A stretch of DNA of 64,000 nucleotides from NCBI GenBank assembly GCA_015698045.1, contig BLAL01000059.1, positions 377,001-441,000 of the forward strand, in the 5' to 3' direction. A program made the position numbers and the translations under genes. Shown piece after piece: positions 21,798 to 34,320 of this stretch (its first letter is position 1; every line of letters begins with the position of its first letter). Source of the stretch: Rhizophagus clarus (lineage: Eukaryota > Glomeromycota > Glomeromycetes > Glomerales > Glomeraceae). Below the pieces are notes generated by a model, which did not search any database, was not told the DNA's origin, and saw nothing but the letters and a program-made list of their open reading frames with translations.

Positions 21798-23218
21798 CTC
21801 AAGTAATTTTTCTACTACCTTGTTAACCTATCACGATATACGGTAAAATTTTTATGCGAGTCTAAATTTTTTATCATTTATTGATCTATTTGTGCCGTGA
21901 AATTCTAGCTTTCTCGCACATACTATATTTTTTTTTTTCTTATTTCGTCCACCCAAGCCGTTGCATTATTTTTTCGAGCCTGAACTCGTTTAAAGTATTG
22001 CAATTTGAAAGAAGCGTTGGTGAAGAATTGGTGAAGCTCTGGACGAGATAATACGCATTCGGTACAAATGAAATATGGTTTTTTTTTTGGAGCATTTACA
22101 AGAAAATGACTTTAAGCTTGCAAACTAATGACCATTTTTTTCACACAGATTTCTCAAGCATCATTGAATGCAAACATAAAATTTCGCCGTAAGGCTAATG
22201 TTATTATCCGTTGATTTTTTCTGATACTGCATACCTCATACATTTATGATTGACAACCGTTTTATTTTATCCAGAATATCGGCTATTAGGACAAGTGAAA
22301 CTGGATCATGAAGCTAATGTTAGGGTAATGAATTAGTATAGGTTGTAAAGATAAACGAAAAACTGGTGTAGCAGGAGGCATTAGTTTAGAAACACTTAAC
22401 TTTGTAAAACAAAATTACAACATATATCACGAATTTATTAAATGTATTAATAAAACATTTTTTATTGGCAAAAATTGCTGGCTATTAGCTAGGACGTTAC
22501 GTGAATTTGAATACTAGTAACATACAGAGCATGAATAATATTGTATTAGCAGGCATGCAATCTGAAATAGATTTATTGAGGCAAACATTTCACCGAGCTT
22601 GAGGCTAAATACGTTAAGATTAAGAATCGAGGAACTGGAAAAATGCAGATGCTTCAACTGAGAATGCCAAACATAGGGCTAGGGTTACAAAGATGGAACA
22701 GGATTACGGGTGGATTGTAATACAATTAAGTATTAGAAATACTTTTAATAAATAAAATAATTTTTTATATATTCAAAACAATTTCTATCATACAATAGTG
22801 AATAAAACTACTTACGCTGTTCAATGTATTGTGAAAAAGATACTGAAATGTTAATCCCAAAAACCACAAGGCCAGATACCGTATAATTACTTCGCTAATA
22901 AATTATGATGTTAATTCACTTGTAAGATATTATGTTTTTCGGTTATTTTTGATTTTGAATTTGTTTCATTTATTTTGCAGAATATACTATTAATTAATAT
23001 GTTACGATCAATTTATCTAAAATTATTGAAATTAGTCTTTATAATATTAGTATATTGCCATATGACATTAATATTTTTAAATAATTTAAACCCGATTGCT
23101 TAATATATATAAAGAAGAAAAATGATTGGTTGCACGTGATCCAAATCTCGTGCGCTAATATGTCACTATCAGCTATTATTATACTCTAGCTTAATGACTT
23201 TAGTTTCGCGACCAAATA
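21798..23218. other. Gene-poor stretch with a decayed coiled-coil remnant
   Basis: At about 22290-22740 the plus strand shows pieces resembling the 15.5-16.4 kb gene, for example QNYNIYHEFIK against KNYNVQHDQFIK, followed by MNNIVLAGMQSEIDLLRQTF, but split by stops. The rest holds no supported feature. Confidence 0.35.
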
Positions 23219-23226
23219 TTATATTC

Positions 23227-23422
23227 TAGAGTGGCCTGCCGTAATATGTTGTAATGGTTGTAATGGGTCGTGACGTAATTGGTGTAAGTTGTAAGTACGA
23301 TATGCCGTAATTTTCACATAGGAAAAAATTGGTGGTGTAATGGTTGTAATGGGTTGCAAACCAAGTTGTAATCAAGTTGTAATCCGAAATGCCGTAATTA
23401 TTACTTACGACAGGTCACTCTA
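23227..23422. mobile_element. MITE, 196 bp, with exact 8-bp target duplication
   Basis: The ends are TAGAGTGGCCTGCCGTAA and, from the right, TAGAGTGACCTGTCGTAA. Both sides carry TTATATTC (23219-23226 and 23423-23430). The interior repeats TTGTAATGGTTGTAATGGG. An 8-bp TSD fits hAT-type mobilisation. A degenerate second copy lies at 51271-51412. Confidence 0.88.
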
Positions 23423-23430
23423 TTATATTC

Positions 23431-23965
23431 ATTGATACTAATAAATGATCTTGGCCAATATTTTGAACCATTTTTCTTGTCTAATACTTTGGTCTATTTT
23501 ACGTGGTTTTCCTTGTTGATTATTATAATTTGAAGTTGGTGTAAATTTTTGTGAAATTATTAATTCGGTAGGGTCAGTTTATCATTATTATATCATTTAG
23601 CAATTGCTTCAGAATTTTCTTTTTATTTTTATACGTTCTTACTAAAAAAAAAAAGTACATAAACCAATTAGAATAATTAAATTAAACCAATGACTATCCC
23701 TCTGACCTCCACCAATTGAGTATTTGATTCCATTGTCGATGTTGTTGGCTCGGTTACAGTTTCTATTTTTGTTTCTACTAGTGATGATTTTTAGTTACGG
23801 TTAATTATTTGATTACAGCTGTTTTTATCGAGGCTGAATATGTCTGTATGAAACCTGTATTTGTCTGGGCTTGATGAGTATTTACTTCATGTGTAAATTG
23901 AAGTGAAATTATAATCATCATAAAATCAAAATAAAAATTATGAAAAAAATTTATTTTATGTAATA
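23431..23965 (-). pseudogene. Decayed copy of the AGP-like membrane protein gene
   Basis: On the minus strand, an N-terminal stretch (SLQFTHEVNT against SIQFIHEVNT of the intact gene), a Thr/Gln-rich ectodomain unlike the AGP repeats, a hydrophobic segment, and VRTYKNKK against VRIYKNKK occur in the same order as in 8570-9508, but with several stops and frame changes. A fragment reading SIRQE remains near 23490, where the similarity ends close to the adjacent MITE. It faces Kelch copy B, repeating the divergent arrangement of copy A. Confidence 0.7.
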
Positions 23966-24945
23966 ATAGTATAATATCTGATATTTACTAGAGATGCAAT
24001 ACATTATTAAGTAAAAAATTTTAGTAAAACAAAAAGTTTATTTGTACTTAATAAATTCTGTTGAATGAATAACGAATGATGAATGAAGAAAACTTTTATT
24101 CTCGCAACTATAAATTCGAGAATGATCTTTGATGTCATATAGTAAGGAAATTTTGATGCACTACAGATAAAAACAAACATAAATAAATATAATGGTACGA
24201 TCAGTTGTAGTAAAAAATTTATTAGAGTTCTGTACAACAAGAAAAATTAGGGGTAGTTTTTTATTCTACGATAAGTAAGGTAACAAATATAATAATAAAT
24301 ATGCAGAAGCAAACTCATTGTAATATTACTTGATATAGAATTTGAATAAAAATTGCTTTAACTGTTAAGGGATCTTGTTTCTTATGCAATTTTTTGCATT
24401 AACGATTTTTAAATCCTATTAATGGAAATTTTTAAAGTAAACTTGATCGATTATACAGTATTACCATGTAAAAAGTGACGTAAAAGTGAATAAACTGTTT
24501 ATCTACAAATTCAAATATTCATGAAGCTTATGTAATGGTTTCGTTACCAAGAAAATTTTTTTTTTTTTTTTTTTTTTTGAAATTAATGAAGTAAAATTTG
24601 GTAACGAAGTTAGAATTCCGATTGTTTAGATAAAACTTACTAAACTTCCAATTCTTAATTTAGATATTAACTACGGTCTACGGGGATGTACTCAGTTATA
24701 ATTATATTCTTATTTATAGAAGATACAATACATGTGGAGTATAATATTAATATGTTGTTAAAGTTAAGTGCATACAAATATTGTCGTTGCGAGACAAAAC
24801 AGTATCCCGTTTTATGAAACCATGTGACAATTACTAGACGTATAAATAAATGCGCCGAATTTTTTTTTGTTAAAAAAAGAATAAGTATTTTTTTCTTTAA
24901 ATATTTAGTTCTACCGCATTATTATGTTATTAATAAGATATAATC
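23966..24945. other. Upstream region of Kelch copy B
   Basis: No gene is supported. It is a diverged duplicate of 9600-11530. A run of about 22 T lies at 24560-24580. The TATA-type core ACTAGACGTATAAATAAATG sits at 24833-24852, about 105 bp before the ATG. Confidence 0.55.
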
Positions 24946-26719
24946 ATGTCAAGAAATTTTTTAGTTTGTTTTACTCTATTATGGATATTACCATTAATTG
25001 AAGTAAATTGTCAATTAGCACCTTTTAAACCAAGTGTGAATTTCTATCACACAGCTACATTTATTGATAATAAATTGTATATTTTGGGTGGTCATGATTT
25101 AAATGATAATCCACTAAATGAATTTTTTTATCTTGATGTTTCTGTTCCATTTAGTACTCAAGAGTTATCATGGCAAGATTTATCAAATATTAACGTAGTT
25201 CCGCCTCATTCTGCCGCTGCATCAGTTAAAGGTGGTGCAAATAACGACACACTATTTTTATATGGAGGAATTACATATGACCAAACAATGGCGTTGGTTT
25301 ATACATTTGATTCACGTAGTATTGTGTGGAGCATTCCAAAAATAGCTGGAGTTAATACAGTTAGAAAATATGGTTTAACAGCCGTTATTAATGATAACGG
25401 AAGGATGTATTTATGGAGTGGAATCAATGGAATAAATGACAGTCCCTATATTTCAAATGAAATGTTTATTTTAGATACTATAAATCTTAATTGGAGTCGT
25501 GGAAGTATAGTTAATGCACCATTTGCGAGAGGTGATTATGGTACCGCTTTATTACCAAACAATAAAATTATCTATATGAGTAGGAGAGTAACTTTTGCGT
25601 CTTATTTTTCTTTTTACATGTTTATTAATTTTGCTAATGAACACTTTTTTAGGTGGTACATATGAATTTAATAGTGCATGTAATAGTGTAACTTTGAAGG
25701 TTGTATCAGGCTCAGCTTTAACATTAAGTGAGGTAACTTGTAAAAATAAAAAATTTTTTTTTTTTAAAAAAAAAAATTAATTAAGATAAATTATTTGCAT
25801 ATATAGGTTTATATTTATGATACAATTAATGATAATTGGGATACGAAAGTAAATTATATAAATTATTATAATGAAACTTTTATATTCGTTTATGAATTAA
25901 CTTATAATTAAATTTAGATAACATCAGGAAAAATTCCTTCATATAGATCCGCGTTTTCCACTGTTCTCGGTATGTAAAAGTATCATGAATATTATTAAAA
26001 AAATTTAGATATTAATCATAAATGTAATTATACTTTAACAGGTTTAGATGGTCAAAGAATCATAATCTATGGAGGATGTTTTATTAATCCTGAACCAGGA
26101 TATTTAGATACTTCACTTTATGTATTAGATTTAAATAATTATAATTGGCATATTCCAAAAATTTCTGGAAAAATCCCAAAGCCTAGAGGTATGCATAAAG
26201 CAAATGTAATTGGAAAATATATGGTTATATCATTTGGTAAATATCATAATTGATAATGAGCGCTAGCTAATTTAATTATTTATTATTTTTAACAAAAATA
26301 TTACTAATTTACTAGGACTTGGTTATAATAAAACAGTTGAAAGTGATATATTATTGCTTGATATTAGTAATAATGATGAATATATATGGACGACAACATT
26401 TGATCCTTCGGTTCCAAAAAACAGTACTATGCCATCACCACCACTATCATCATCAAATAATTCAAACAATATAACCGGCATAGTTTTTGGATCTATATTA
26501 AGCGGTATTTTATTATTAGTTGGAAGTTTCTTAATATATAAATGGAATAAAAATAAACGAAAACAAAAAACTATTAATGAAAACGAAAATTATCATAATG
26601 ATGATGCCAGCCAAGGAGAGAAGGAAGTTCCTATTGAAAGAAATATTCATGATTATGAACAAGCAATTGATAATAATAATGAACAAGAATATCAAATACA
26701 ACCAATTATGAGTCAATAA
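24946..26719 (+). CDS. Kelch-repeat membrane protein, copy B, tail truncated by frameshift (468 aa, six exons)
   Basis: Exons: 24946-25579, 25653-25732, 25807-25848, 25918-25969, 26042-26236, 26316-26719. The first donor is GTAGGA, shifted relative to copy A, but keeps phase. Signal peptide 1-23 (ending EVNCQ), six-blade-type Kelch region, a much shorter Ser/Pro stalk than copies A and C (MPSPPLSSSNNS), membrane helix (GIVFGSILSGILLLVGSFLI) and a short tail that ends IQPIMSQ. Compared with copy C, 19 nt are missing at about 26694-26700 between two AAATAC words, which shifts the frame and removes the repeat tail and the EILQ motifs. The protein could still reach the membrane but lacks the shared tail module. 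It may be a pseudogene or a decoy-like form. Confidence 0.8.
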
Positions 26720-27132
26720 TGGTTCCACCTCCAGTATTTAATAAGATTAGTAACTATAAGCAAGAAATTATTTTAACATCCGAAAATGAAAATACAACCA
26801 ATCATGAACCTACAATAATTCCAGCCAATGATTATCATGGGCAAGAAATTATTGTGCAAACGCTCCAAAATGAAAATATAACCAACCATGAGCCAATAGT
26901 AACTCCAGCTCCAGCGGTAATTAATACTAATAATTATGAACAAGAAGCAATTTCAACACCTAATAACAATAGGATGTCAACCCAAATTTTTAAGGATGAA
27001 ATTCTTCAAGCTATTAAACAAGAAATTGGGCAGAATTTGAAAAATGAAATCCTACAAGCTGTTAGAGAGGAAAATTTTAAGAATTTTAATATTATAAAAA
27101 ATAACACACGACAAGATTATTGCCGTTTTTGA
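26719..27132 (+). pseudogene. Severed tail of Kelch copy B
   Basis: Directly after the stop, another frame continues the missing tail intact: PPPVFNKISNYKQEIIL, ENENTTNHEP repeats, DEILQAIKQEIGQNL and NEILQAVREEN. It is open to 27132, where the final codons (DYCRF) are supplied by the terminal repeat of the MITE at 27122. The intact state of this frame suggests the frameshift is recent. Confidence 0.8.
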
Positions 27133-27735
27133 ATTACTGTGATCAGGTGATTTGTCGATCAATTAAAAAAAAAATACCGAAAACAGCCGAAAACAACTGA
27201 AAACAATTAATTTATCAAAAATACTCTTATTAAACACATACAAAAAACACTTTTTATAAATATTTTTCTTAAAAAACATTAAACTTGACACCTTTAACAT
27301 TCTTTATTATGTTTATAAGATGTTTTACAATGTGTTTTTTTATTTATTAAAAACTAAAGATCTAAATAAAAAAAAATAGTTAGAAATAAAAAAAAAAAAA
27401 AGGAAAGAAACGAAAAAAAAAGAAAAAAAAACTAATAAAATAAAAAAAATATTACCTGTTACTTAGTAGTGAACTTTTAGAATCGTTAGGAATCGGTTTT
27501 TAGGAATCGGTTTTTAGGAATCGGTCTCTAGGAATCGGAGGAATCGGTTTATAAGCTATTGTGGTAAAAAAGGGCGAACGATAAAAAAAATATTTGTATA
27601 ATGATGGCTTAGCATTACACAGATCAAATGATGTCCGTGATATTTATAGTAAAAAGTGATTTTAATTTGTGTAATCTAAAATCAATTTTTATTTATATAA
27701 AAAAAAGCCGCTGATCACAGTAATTCGAAAACGGC
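27122..27735. mobile_element. MITE, about 614 bp, at the 3' end of Kelch copy B
   Basis: The left end has GCCGTTTT then GAATTACTGTGATCAG (27122-27146); the right end (27711-27735) is its inverted copy with one mismatch. Inside are tandem AGGAATCGGTTTTT units (27484-27550) and A-rich runs. A target duplication was not clear. Confidence 0.75.
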
Positions 27736-27921
27736 GATAAATCGTTTACTACTGTATATTTTAATGGTAAAGTAAAAAAAATAAAAATTCTACATATAAT
27801 CATTAATATAATAACGAAGCCAATTTTTTATATAACTTTAATAAAATAATATCATTATTTGCTGTATATCTCGTCTTGAGAAATCGATGTCAAATCTTCT
27901 TTCTTTTAAGTTATTCATATA

Positions 27922-29556
27922 CAGTGGCGGCCAAATGTTATGCATCACCTGAAAAAAAAATTAAAAATTTAGATATCTCATGATCTAAAAGTGATTGATG
28001 GCTAAAACTTAGAATTCTAAAATTAGAAAATTTAGGCTACCTATATGCAAAATTTAGTGTTAATTGATTGGCTAATTTATTAGTTACATGGCATTTAATC
28101 AAAAACCTCTGATGCATTTCTTTTGATCGTTATGAAATTCTTGAAAATCTAAAATTTTACAAGAGTTATTGATATTTTTTATGGTAAATTAAATGACAAA
28201 TTAGGTAATAAACAGCTTAAATTACTAAATAAGTTAAAAAAAAGTCAATAATTCTTAATTAATTTATTTGGATAATATATTTGATAATTACTACTATGTT
28301 AATAAACATACATTTATAAAATTAGTAGCAATATTATTATAATTATCCTAAAAAAAAAGTTTTTATTAATTTCTTAATGGAAGGGATTATTTCAAAAAAA
28401 AAAAAATTTCGTGCGATCATATTCGTAAATATGAAATGTGATTTGGTAATGATCATCATTTTACATAAATTCTATATATAGAAATAATATTTCATCATTA
28501 TCTCAGCATCTAGCGATCACAGAAGGATAAAATATGGCCCATCAGAATCGTCTCATCAAGGCGAATTTAATGGTAACAGCCACATGTTTCTAGGTACGAT
28601 AGGTGTGGAGTTATTCACTAAAATGTCAAAAATTGGCATTTCTTTATTTAGTGTTTACTGTGCCGCAGGAAGTTTTGGCACATAAATCCGCATCAAGTAA
28701 TCACAGAAAGATGAAACACAGCTCATCGGGATCATCTCATCAAAGCGAATCCAATGGTGGTAATTTCATATCTTTAAGTGCGATGAGTGAGAAATTAGAC
28801 ATCAAAACGTACTGCGGCACAGTAAACATTAAATAAAGAAATGCCAATTTTTGACATTTTAGTGAATAACTCCACACCTATCGTACCTAGAAACATGTGG
28901 CTGTTACCATTAAATTCGCCTTGATGAGACGATTCTGATGGGCCATATTTTATCCTTCTGTGATCGCTAGATGCTGAGATAATGATGAAATATTATTTCT
29001 ATATATAGAATTTACGTAAAATGATGATCATTACCAAATCACATTTCATATTTACCGAATATGATCGCACGAAATTTTTTTTTTTGAAATAATTCCTTCC
29101 ATTAAGAAAATTAATAAAAACTTTTTTTTAGGATATTTATAATAATATTACTACTAATTTTATAAATGTATATTTATTAACATAGTAGTAATTATCAAAT
29201 ATATTATCTAAATAAATTAATTAAGAATTATTGACTTTTTTTTAACTTATTTAGTAATTTAAGCTGTTTATTACCTAATTTGTCATTTAATTTACCATAA
29301 AAAATATCACCAACTCTTGTAAAATTTTAGATTTTCAAGAATTTCATAACGATCAAAAGAAATGCATCAGAGATTTTTGATTAAATGCCATGTAACTAAT
29401 AAATTAGCCAATCAATTAACACTAAATTTTGCATATAGGTAGCCTAAATTTTCTAATTTTAGAATTCTAAGTTTTAGCCATCAATCACTTTTAGATCATG
29501 AGATATCTAAATTTTTAATTTTTTTTCAGGTGATGCATAACATTTGGCCGCCACTG
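27922..29556. mobile_element. Tc1/mariner-type foldback element, 1635 bp, with about 745-bp inverted arms
   Basis: The ends read CAGTGGCGGCCAAATGTTAT and its inverted copy, flanked by TA on both sides (27920-27921, 29557-29558). The arms (27922-28668 and 28812-29556) are inverted copies along their whole length with few differences. The 143-nt spacer is a diverged direct copy of part of the left arm (ATCACAGAA.GAT.AAA, TCATCAA.GCGAAT), so the element may come from a tail-to-tail join of two copies. The 77-codon ORF at 28603-28836 spans arm and spacer and shows no recognisable domain. Ends and TA duplication fit the Tc1/mariner superfamily. Confidence 0.9.
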
Positions 29557-29558
29557 TA

Positions 29559-30354
29559 AAAGAATTTTTACATTGATTTGGCCCAAAATAATTCACTATA
29601 CCAAATTTATAGTTCCCAAATTCAAAAATTATGTGCAACACTTCTAATAAATTTTAATTATTCTTCAAAGTAAAATCTCGTTATAAATGTAAAATTTATT
29701 CGTTTTTCGTTGAATTAATTAATTAGACAGAGAAATAATACAAGTATATCTCTGACACTATTTAAACAAAAGATAATTTTGTGACTGATTAATTCCGACA
29801 GAATTATAGATTTTGATTTGACTTTGATTAGCAGTATTTTTGAATTCACAGACAAATATTTAAATGTATCAAAATTCGATTGTTTTATTTAAAAATTATA
29901 TTGGCATTCGTGTAACATATGCAGAAAAAACCTAGTATGACCGGTGTTATAATTCAAAAAATTTTTATTGGCGCAAGCGCATATTATATATAGACGGCAT
30001 GTGCACATTTCCACTTAATTAAAAGATATTAGGCGCAAAAAATTTGTATTAAAATACGTGCACAAAAAAATTATTTATTACAAAAATATTGAATTTTAAA
30101 AAGTCACAACTCTCTAAAAATGAAACTTACGGTATAGGCTCTTAGTCTACTACATCAAATCATTGATTAAAAATTTAAAATCATTAAAAAATATATAATG
30201 ACATTTTACATGTATTCCAGGGACGATGATTAATTAAGGTCATGTGGCCGTCGATATCATTTAGTCCGCACACATACGTCAAGCAAAGATAAAAATAAAT
30301 TCTCTAGTTATATGGTTATATGTGATATTTCCGATTGTGTGAAACACAGACGCA
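29559..30354. other. Gene-free stretch
   Basis: AT-rich; no ORF, RNA gene or strong repeat was seen. Confidence 0.45.
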
Positions 30355-30831
30355 AAAATTATGTTCTTGACCCTCCTCGTGTTACTTTCTTGACCCGATC
30401 AAATATGTATGACTAAAATATTCTTTTCTTGACTCGAAGTCCCAAAAATATGATGACGAAAATTAAATGAAAAAACACTATTTTTCACTTTATATTTTAA
30501 CAAGAATAAAATTCTTTAATATTTTTAAACAAAAAAAAATCGTTTTCTTAATATATGTTTTTTTTTTATAATATTTTATTAAGCTTTACATCGTACTTTT
30601 TGTTTAAAATATTAAAATAATTCATACCGTAAATGTTAAAAAAATATGTCTATTTATTTTTCATTAAATGATAATCTATTTATTTATTTTGTGTCTATAT
30701 TCTTGTGAAAATAACAACGCGATAATGTTTTTAATTTTCAGATCAAGAAAAGAATATTCTTATCATATGTAATCATGCATATTTTGATCAGGTCAAGAAA
30801 GTAACACGAGGAGGGTCAAGAACATAATTTT
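30355..30831. mobile_element. MITE, about 477 bp, with about 45-bp inverted ends
   Basis: The left end AAAATTATGTTCTTGACCCT continues CCTCGTGTTACTTTCTTGACC and the right end is its near-perfect inverted copy ending at 30831. The inner parts also share AGAATATTCTT-type words. The target duplication is unclear. Confidence 0.8.
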
Positions 30832-32106
30832 ACAAAAACAAAAATATGAGATTATATATGTACGACGATTAAAATAAGTTTTAAAGTTAGTGTTCATTAT
30901 AAAGAGAATAACAATATATCATATAAACTGATTATTTTCATAGAAAATAAATGGAACTTTATTAAAACAAAGGTGACTCTCTATATTTAACAGTTTTTTT
31001 GTACTTCGATCGATTTTACTGTAAATACTGTATTCAGTTAGCGATAATATGATAATACGTTCGAAATGATTAAACTTTAAGAAATTGGCCCCTTTGCTTT
31101 GAAGGACATTTTGACGTAGACTATTTTTTGTATCCAGTGTTAATCTTTAAAGTAAGAAGTTGGCATAAAATCCCGCATTATTATTTACGGAATGACAAAA
31201 TTAAGAATTTTCTATTGCGTCTATACAGTTTGTGGTATGTTACCTTTTTCGGGCTTCTCCCAAACCAAAAATATTAATAGTTTCTACATCGCATCTTTGA
31301 TTGTATGTGGACACCCGTAGCAAAAGAGGGGGGAATCAAATTATTACTTTTTTTTATTTTATTATAATTTATTTAAAAAATCCTAAATTAAAATTGCAAA
31401 GTAACTGCACCCAGAAAAATTCGCCGGCATTATGCATTAACTCGTGATTGAAGAATTTTTCTGGATTACTATTGCAAGTTACGAAATTACGTAATTAGTT
31501 CATCCCTTAATTTATAATTTTTTTTTTTTTTTGACTTACAAGATTAAAAGACTGCAAACAATCTTTATTTGTTCGAATCACCGGCATGGCAATACGTCTT
31601 TGCTCCAAGAAACGTATTTTATGATAATTTGTAATTTCATCGTATTATTTCTTGAAGATTTGCTAACACAATATTACACTGCATGAGTATTTAAGGTTTT
31701 AGTTTGTTGATTGATCACAATCTTTTGTACATTAAAATCGTAAATTTAGTAACAATTATTTCTTATCAGAACTTTCTGTTTTTACACTATTTATTTCGAT
31801 CCGCCAAAAAAAATATTTTGAGTAATGTTTTAATACTATTGAATTTGTTGATAAAACAACTTAATGACGGACATCTTATGATTTTATGTCACATCGAAAG
31901 TGTAAGACGTGGAAGTGCATTAATCGTTATTATTGTGAAATAGTAAATACTCGAATATTATTATCCGTTCTATGTAACCATAGTTTTTGATATTAAGTGA
32001 GTGTAACGCTAAAAATTTAAATACGATAAAATTTTTTTCTAAAAAAAAGTAAATAAATATTTTTTTTCTTAAGTATTTATTTCTACTTATTAAATAGAAT
32101 ATAATC
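30832..32106. other. Upstream region of Kelch copy C
   Basis: No gene is supported. The segment 30935-31085 recurs in inverted orientation at 37505-37670. A 12-bp perfect inverted pair CCAGAAAAATTC (31411-31422 and 31453-31464) could mark a small element. The core promoter is less conserved than in copies A and B. Confidence 0.5.
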
Positions 32107-34320
32107 ATGTCAAGAAACTCTTCATTTTATTTCATATTATGGATACTACTTCAGGTATTAGTTAAAGTAAATTGCCAAATGACACCCTTTAAACCAAGTG
32201 TATATTACCGCCATACTGCTACTCTCATCGATAATAAATTGTATATTTTGGGTGGTTTGGATGTTAATGACAACCCAGTAAAAGAATTTTTTTATCTTGA
32301 TGTTTCAGTCCCATTTAACACTCAAGAATTATCATGGCAAGATTTATCAAATGTTAATATGGTTCCACCTAATAGTTTTGCAACATCAGTTAAAGGTGGT
32401 TCAAATAATGATACATTATTTTTTTATGGAGGACTCACTACTGATCAAACAATGTCATTAGTTTATACGTTTGATTCACAAAGTATTGTATGGAGTATTC
32501 CAAAAATAACTGGAGTTAATACGGTTAGAAAATATTTTTTAACAGCTATTATCAATAATGACGGAAGGATGTATTTGTGGAGTGGAGCTACCACTGTTTT
32601 TTATGGAATGATCACTATTTATGCAGATGAAATGCTTATTCTAGATACAATAAATCTTAGTTGGAGTCAAGGAAATTTAGTTAATGCACCAATTCCGAGA
32701 TATAATTATGGTGCCGCTTTATTACCAAACAATAAGATTATTTATATTGGTAAGAGAATAATTTTATTCTTACATATATTTTGTTAATCATACTAATGCA
32801 GAACACTAATTGCTTAGGTGGTTCGAATGAATTTAATACATTTGATGCTTATACTTTGAATATTGGAACAGGATCAGCTTTAACATTAAGTGAGGTAAAT
32901 TTATGAAGGTATAAACTTTCTTTTTAAAAAAGCAATTAATTAAGATAAATTATTTATATAGGTTTATTTATGATACGATTAATGACCATTGGGATACAAA
33001 AGTAAGTTATATACTGTAAATTATTATGATGAAAATTATACATTCAGTTATGAATTAACTTATCATTATTAAATTTAGATAACATTGGGAAAAATTCCTT
33101 CTAATAGAGGTGGTTTTTCCACAGTTCTTGGCATGTAATTAAATAAGAATATTATTGATTACTATTAAAAGTTTGAATATTAATAATTACAATTGTATTT
33201 TTACTAACAGGTTTAGATGGTCAAAGAATTATAATTTATGGAGGATATTTTGTTAATCCTGGATATTTAGATACTACACTTTACGTATTAGATTTAAATA
33301 ATTATAATTGGTATGTTCCAAAAATTTCTGGAAATATATCAAATCCTAGAGCCTTTCATAAAGCAAACGTAGTTGGAAAATATATGGTTATTTCATTTGG
33401 TAAATATGATACTTTATGATGCTGTTTAAGCTAATTTAGTTTAATTATTATTTTTTAACATATATAATCAATTAATAGGGTATGGTAATAGAGCAGCAGG
33501 TGTAAATGATATATTATTACTTGATATTAGTAATAATGATGAATATGTATGGACGACAATATTTGATCCTTCAGTTCCAAAAATCAGTACTATGCCATCA
33601 CCTTCACTTTCACCACCATCATCATCACCATCATCATCACCATCATCACCAACACCTTCCGCTTCCTCATCACCATTGTCATCAAATAATTCAAGCAATT
33701 TAACCGGTATAGTTTTGGGATCTATATTAAGTGGTATTTTATTATCAGTTGGAGGTTTCTTGATATATAAATGGAATAAAAATAAACAAAAACAAAAAAC
33801 TATTTATGGAAACGAAAATTATAACGATTACAATCATGAAGAAAAGGAACTTCCTATTGTAAGTTATAATTATGAACAAGCGATCAATAATAATAATGAA
33901 CGAGAAATTAATCAAATACCTATTAGAAATGAAAATACAACCAATTATGAATCAATAATAATTCCATCTCCAGTAATTAATAAGAATAGCTATCATAAGC
34001 AAGAAATTATTCTTGTTCCCGAAAATGAACATACAACCAACCATGAACCAACAACAATTCAAGCTAATGACCATTATGGACAAGAAATTATGCAAACGCT
34101 TCAAAATGTAAATACTAACCACGAACCAACAATTCCAGCTCCAGCAGTAGTTAATACTAGTAATCATAATTATGGACAAGAAGTAATCTCAACGCCTAAT
34201 AATGATAGATTGTCATCACAAATTTTTAAAGATGAAATTCTTCAGGCCATTAGACAAGAAATTGGTCAAAATTTGAAAAATGAAATTCTTCAAGCTGTTA
34301 GAGAGGAGAACAAAAAATAA
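32107..34320 (+). CDS. Kelch-repeat membrane protein, copy C, with a 2-nt deletion in exon 3 and a GC donor
   Basis: Exons by homology: 32107-32749, 32818-32894, 32962-33001, 33079-33130, 33211-33399, 33479-34320. Exon 3 is 40 nt instead of 42 and would shift the frame (GTT-TAT-TTA-TGA). An upstream acceptor after AATTAAG (exon from 32945) adds 17 nt, stays open and restores the frame, giving about 619 residues. The fourth intron begins GC (GCATGT at 33131), a known non-canonical donor. The product has a signal peptide (ending KVNCQ), Kelch propeller, Ser/Pro stalk, membrane helix (GIVLGSILSGILLSVGGFLI) and the full repeat tail with DEILQAIRQEI and NEILQAVREE. Either a rescued gene or a very young pseudogene. 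Confidence 0.75.

Noticed and set aside
28603..28836. 77-codon ORF in the foldback element
   Set aside because: Runs from one arm into the spacer; no domain, and the arms are non-coding in both directions.
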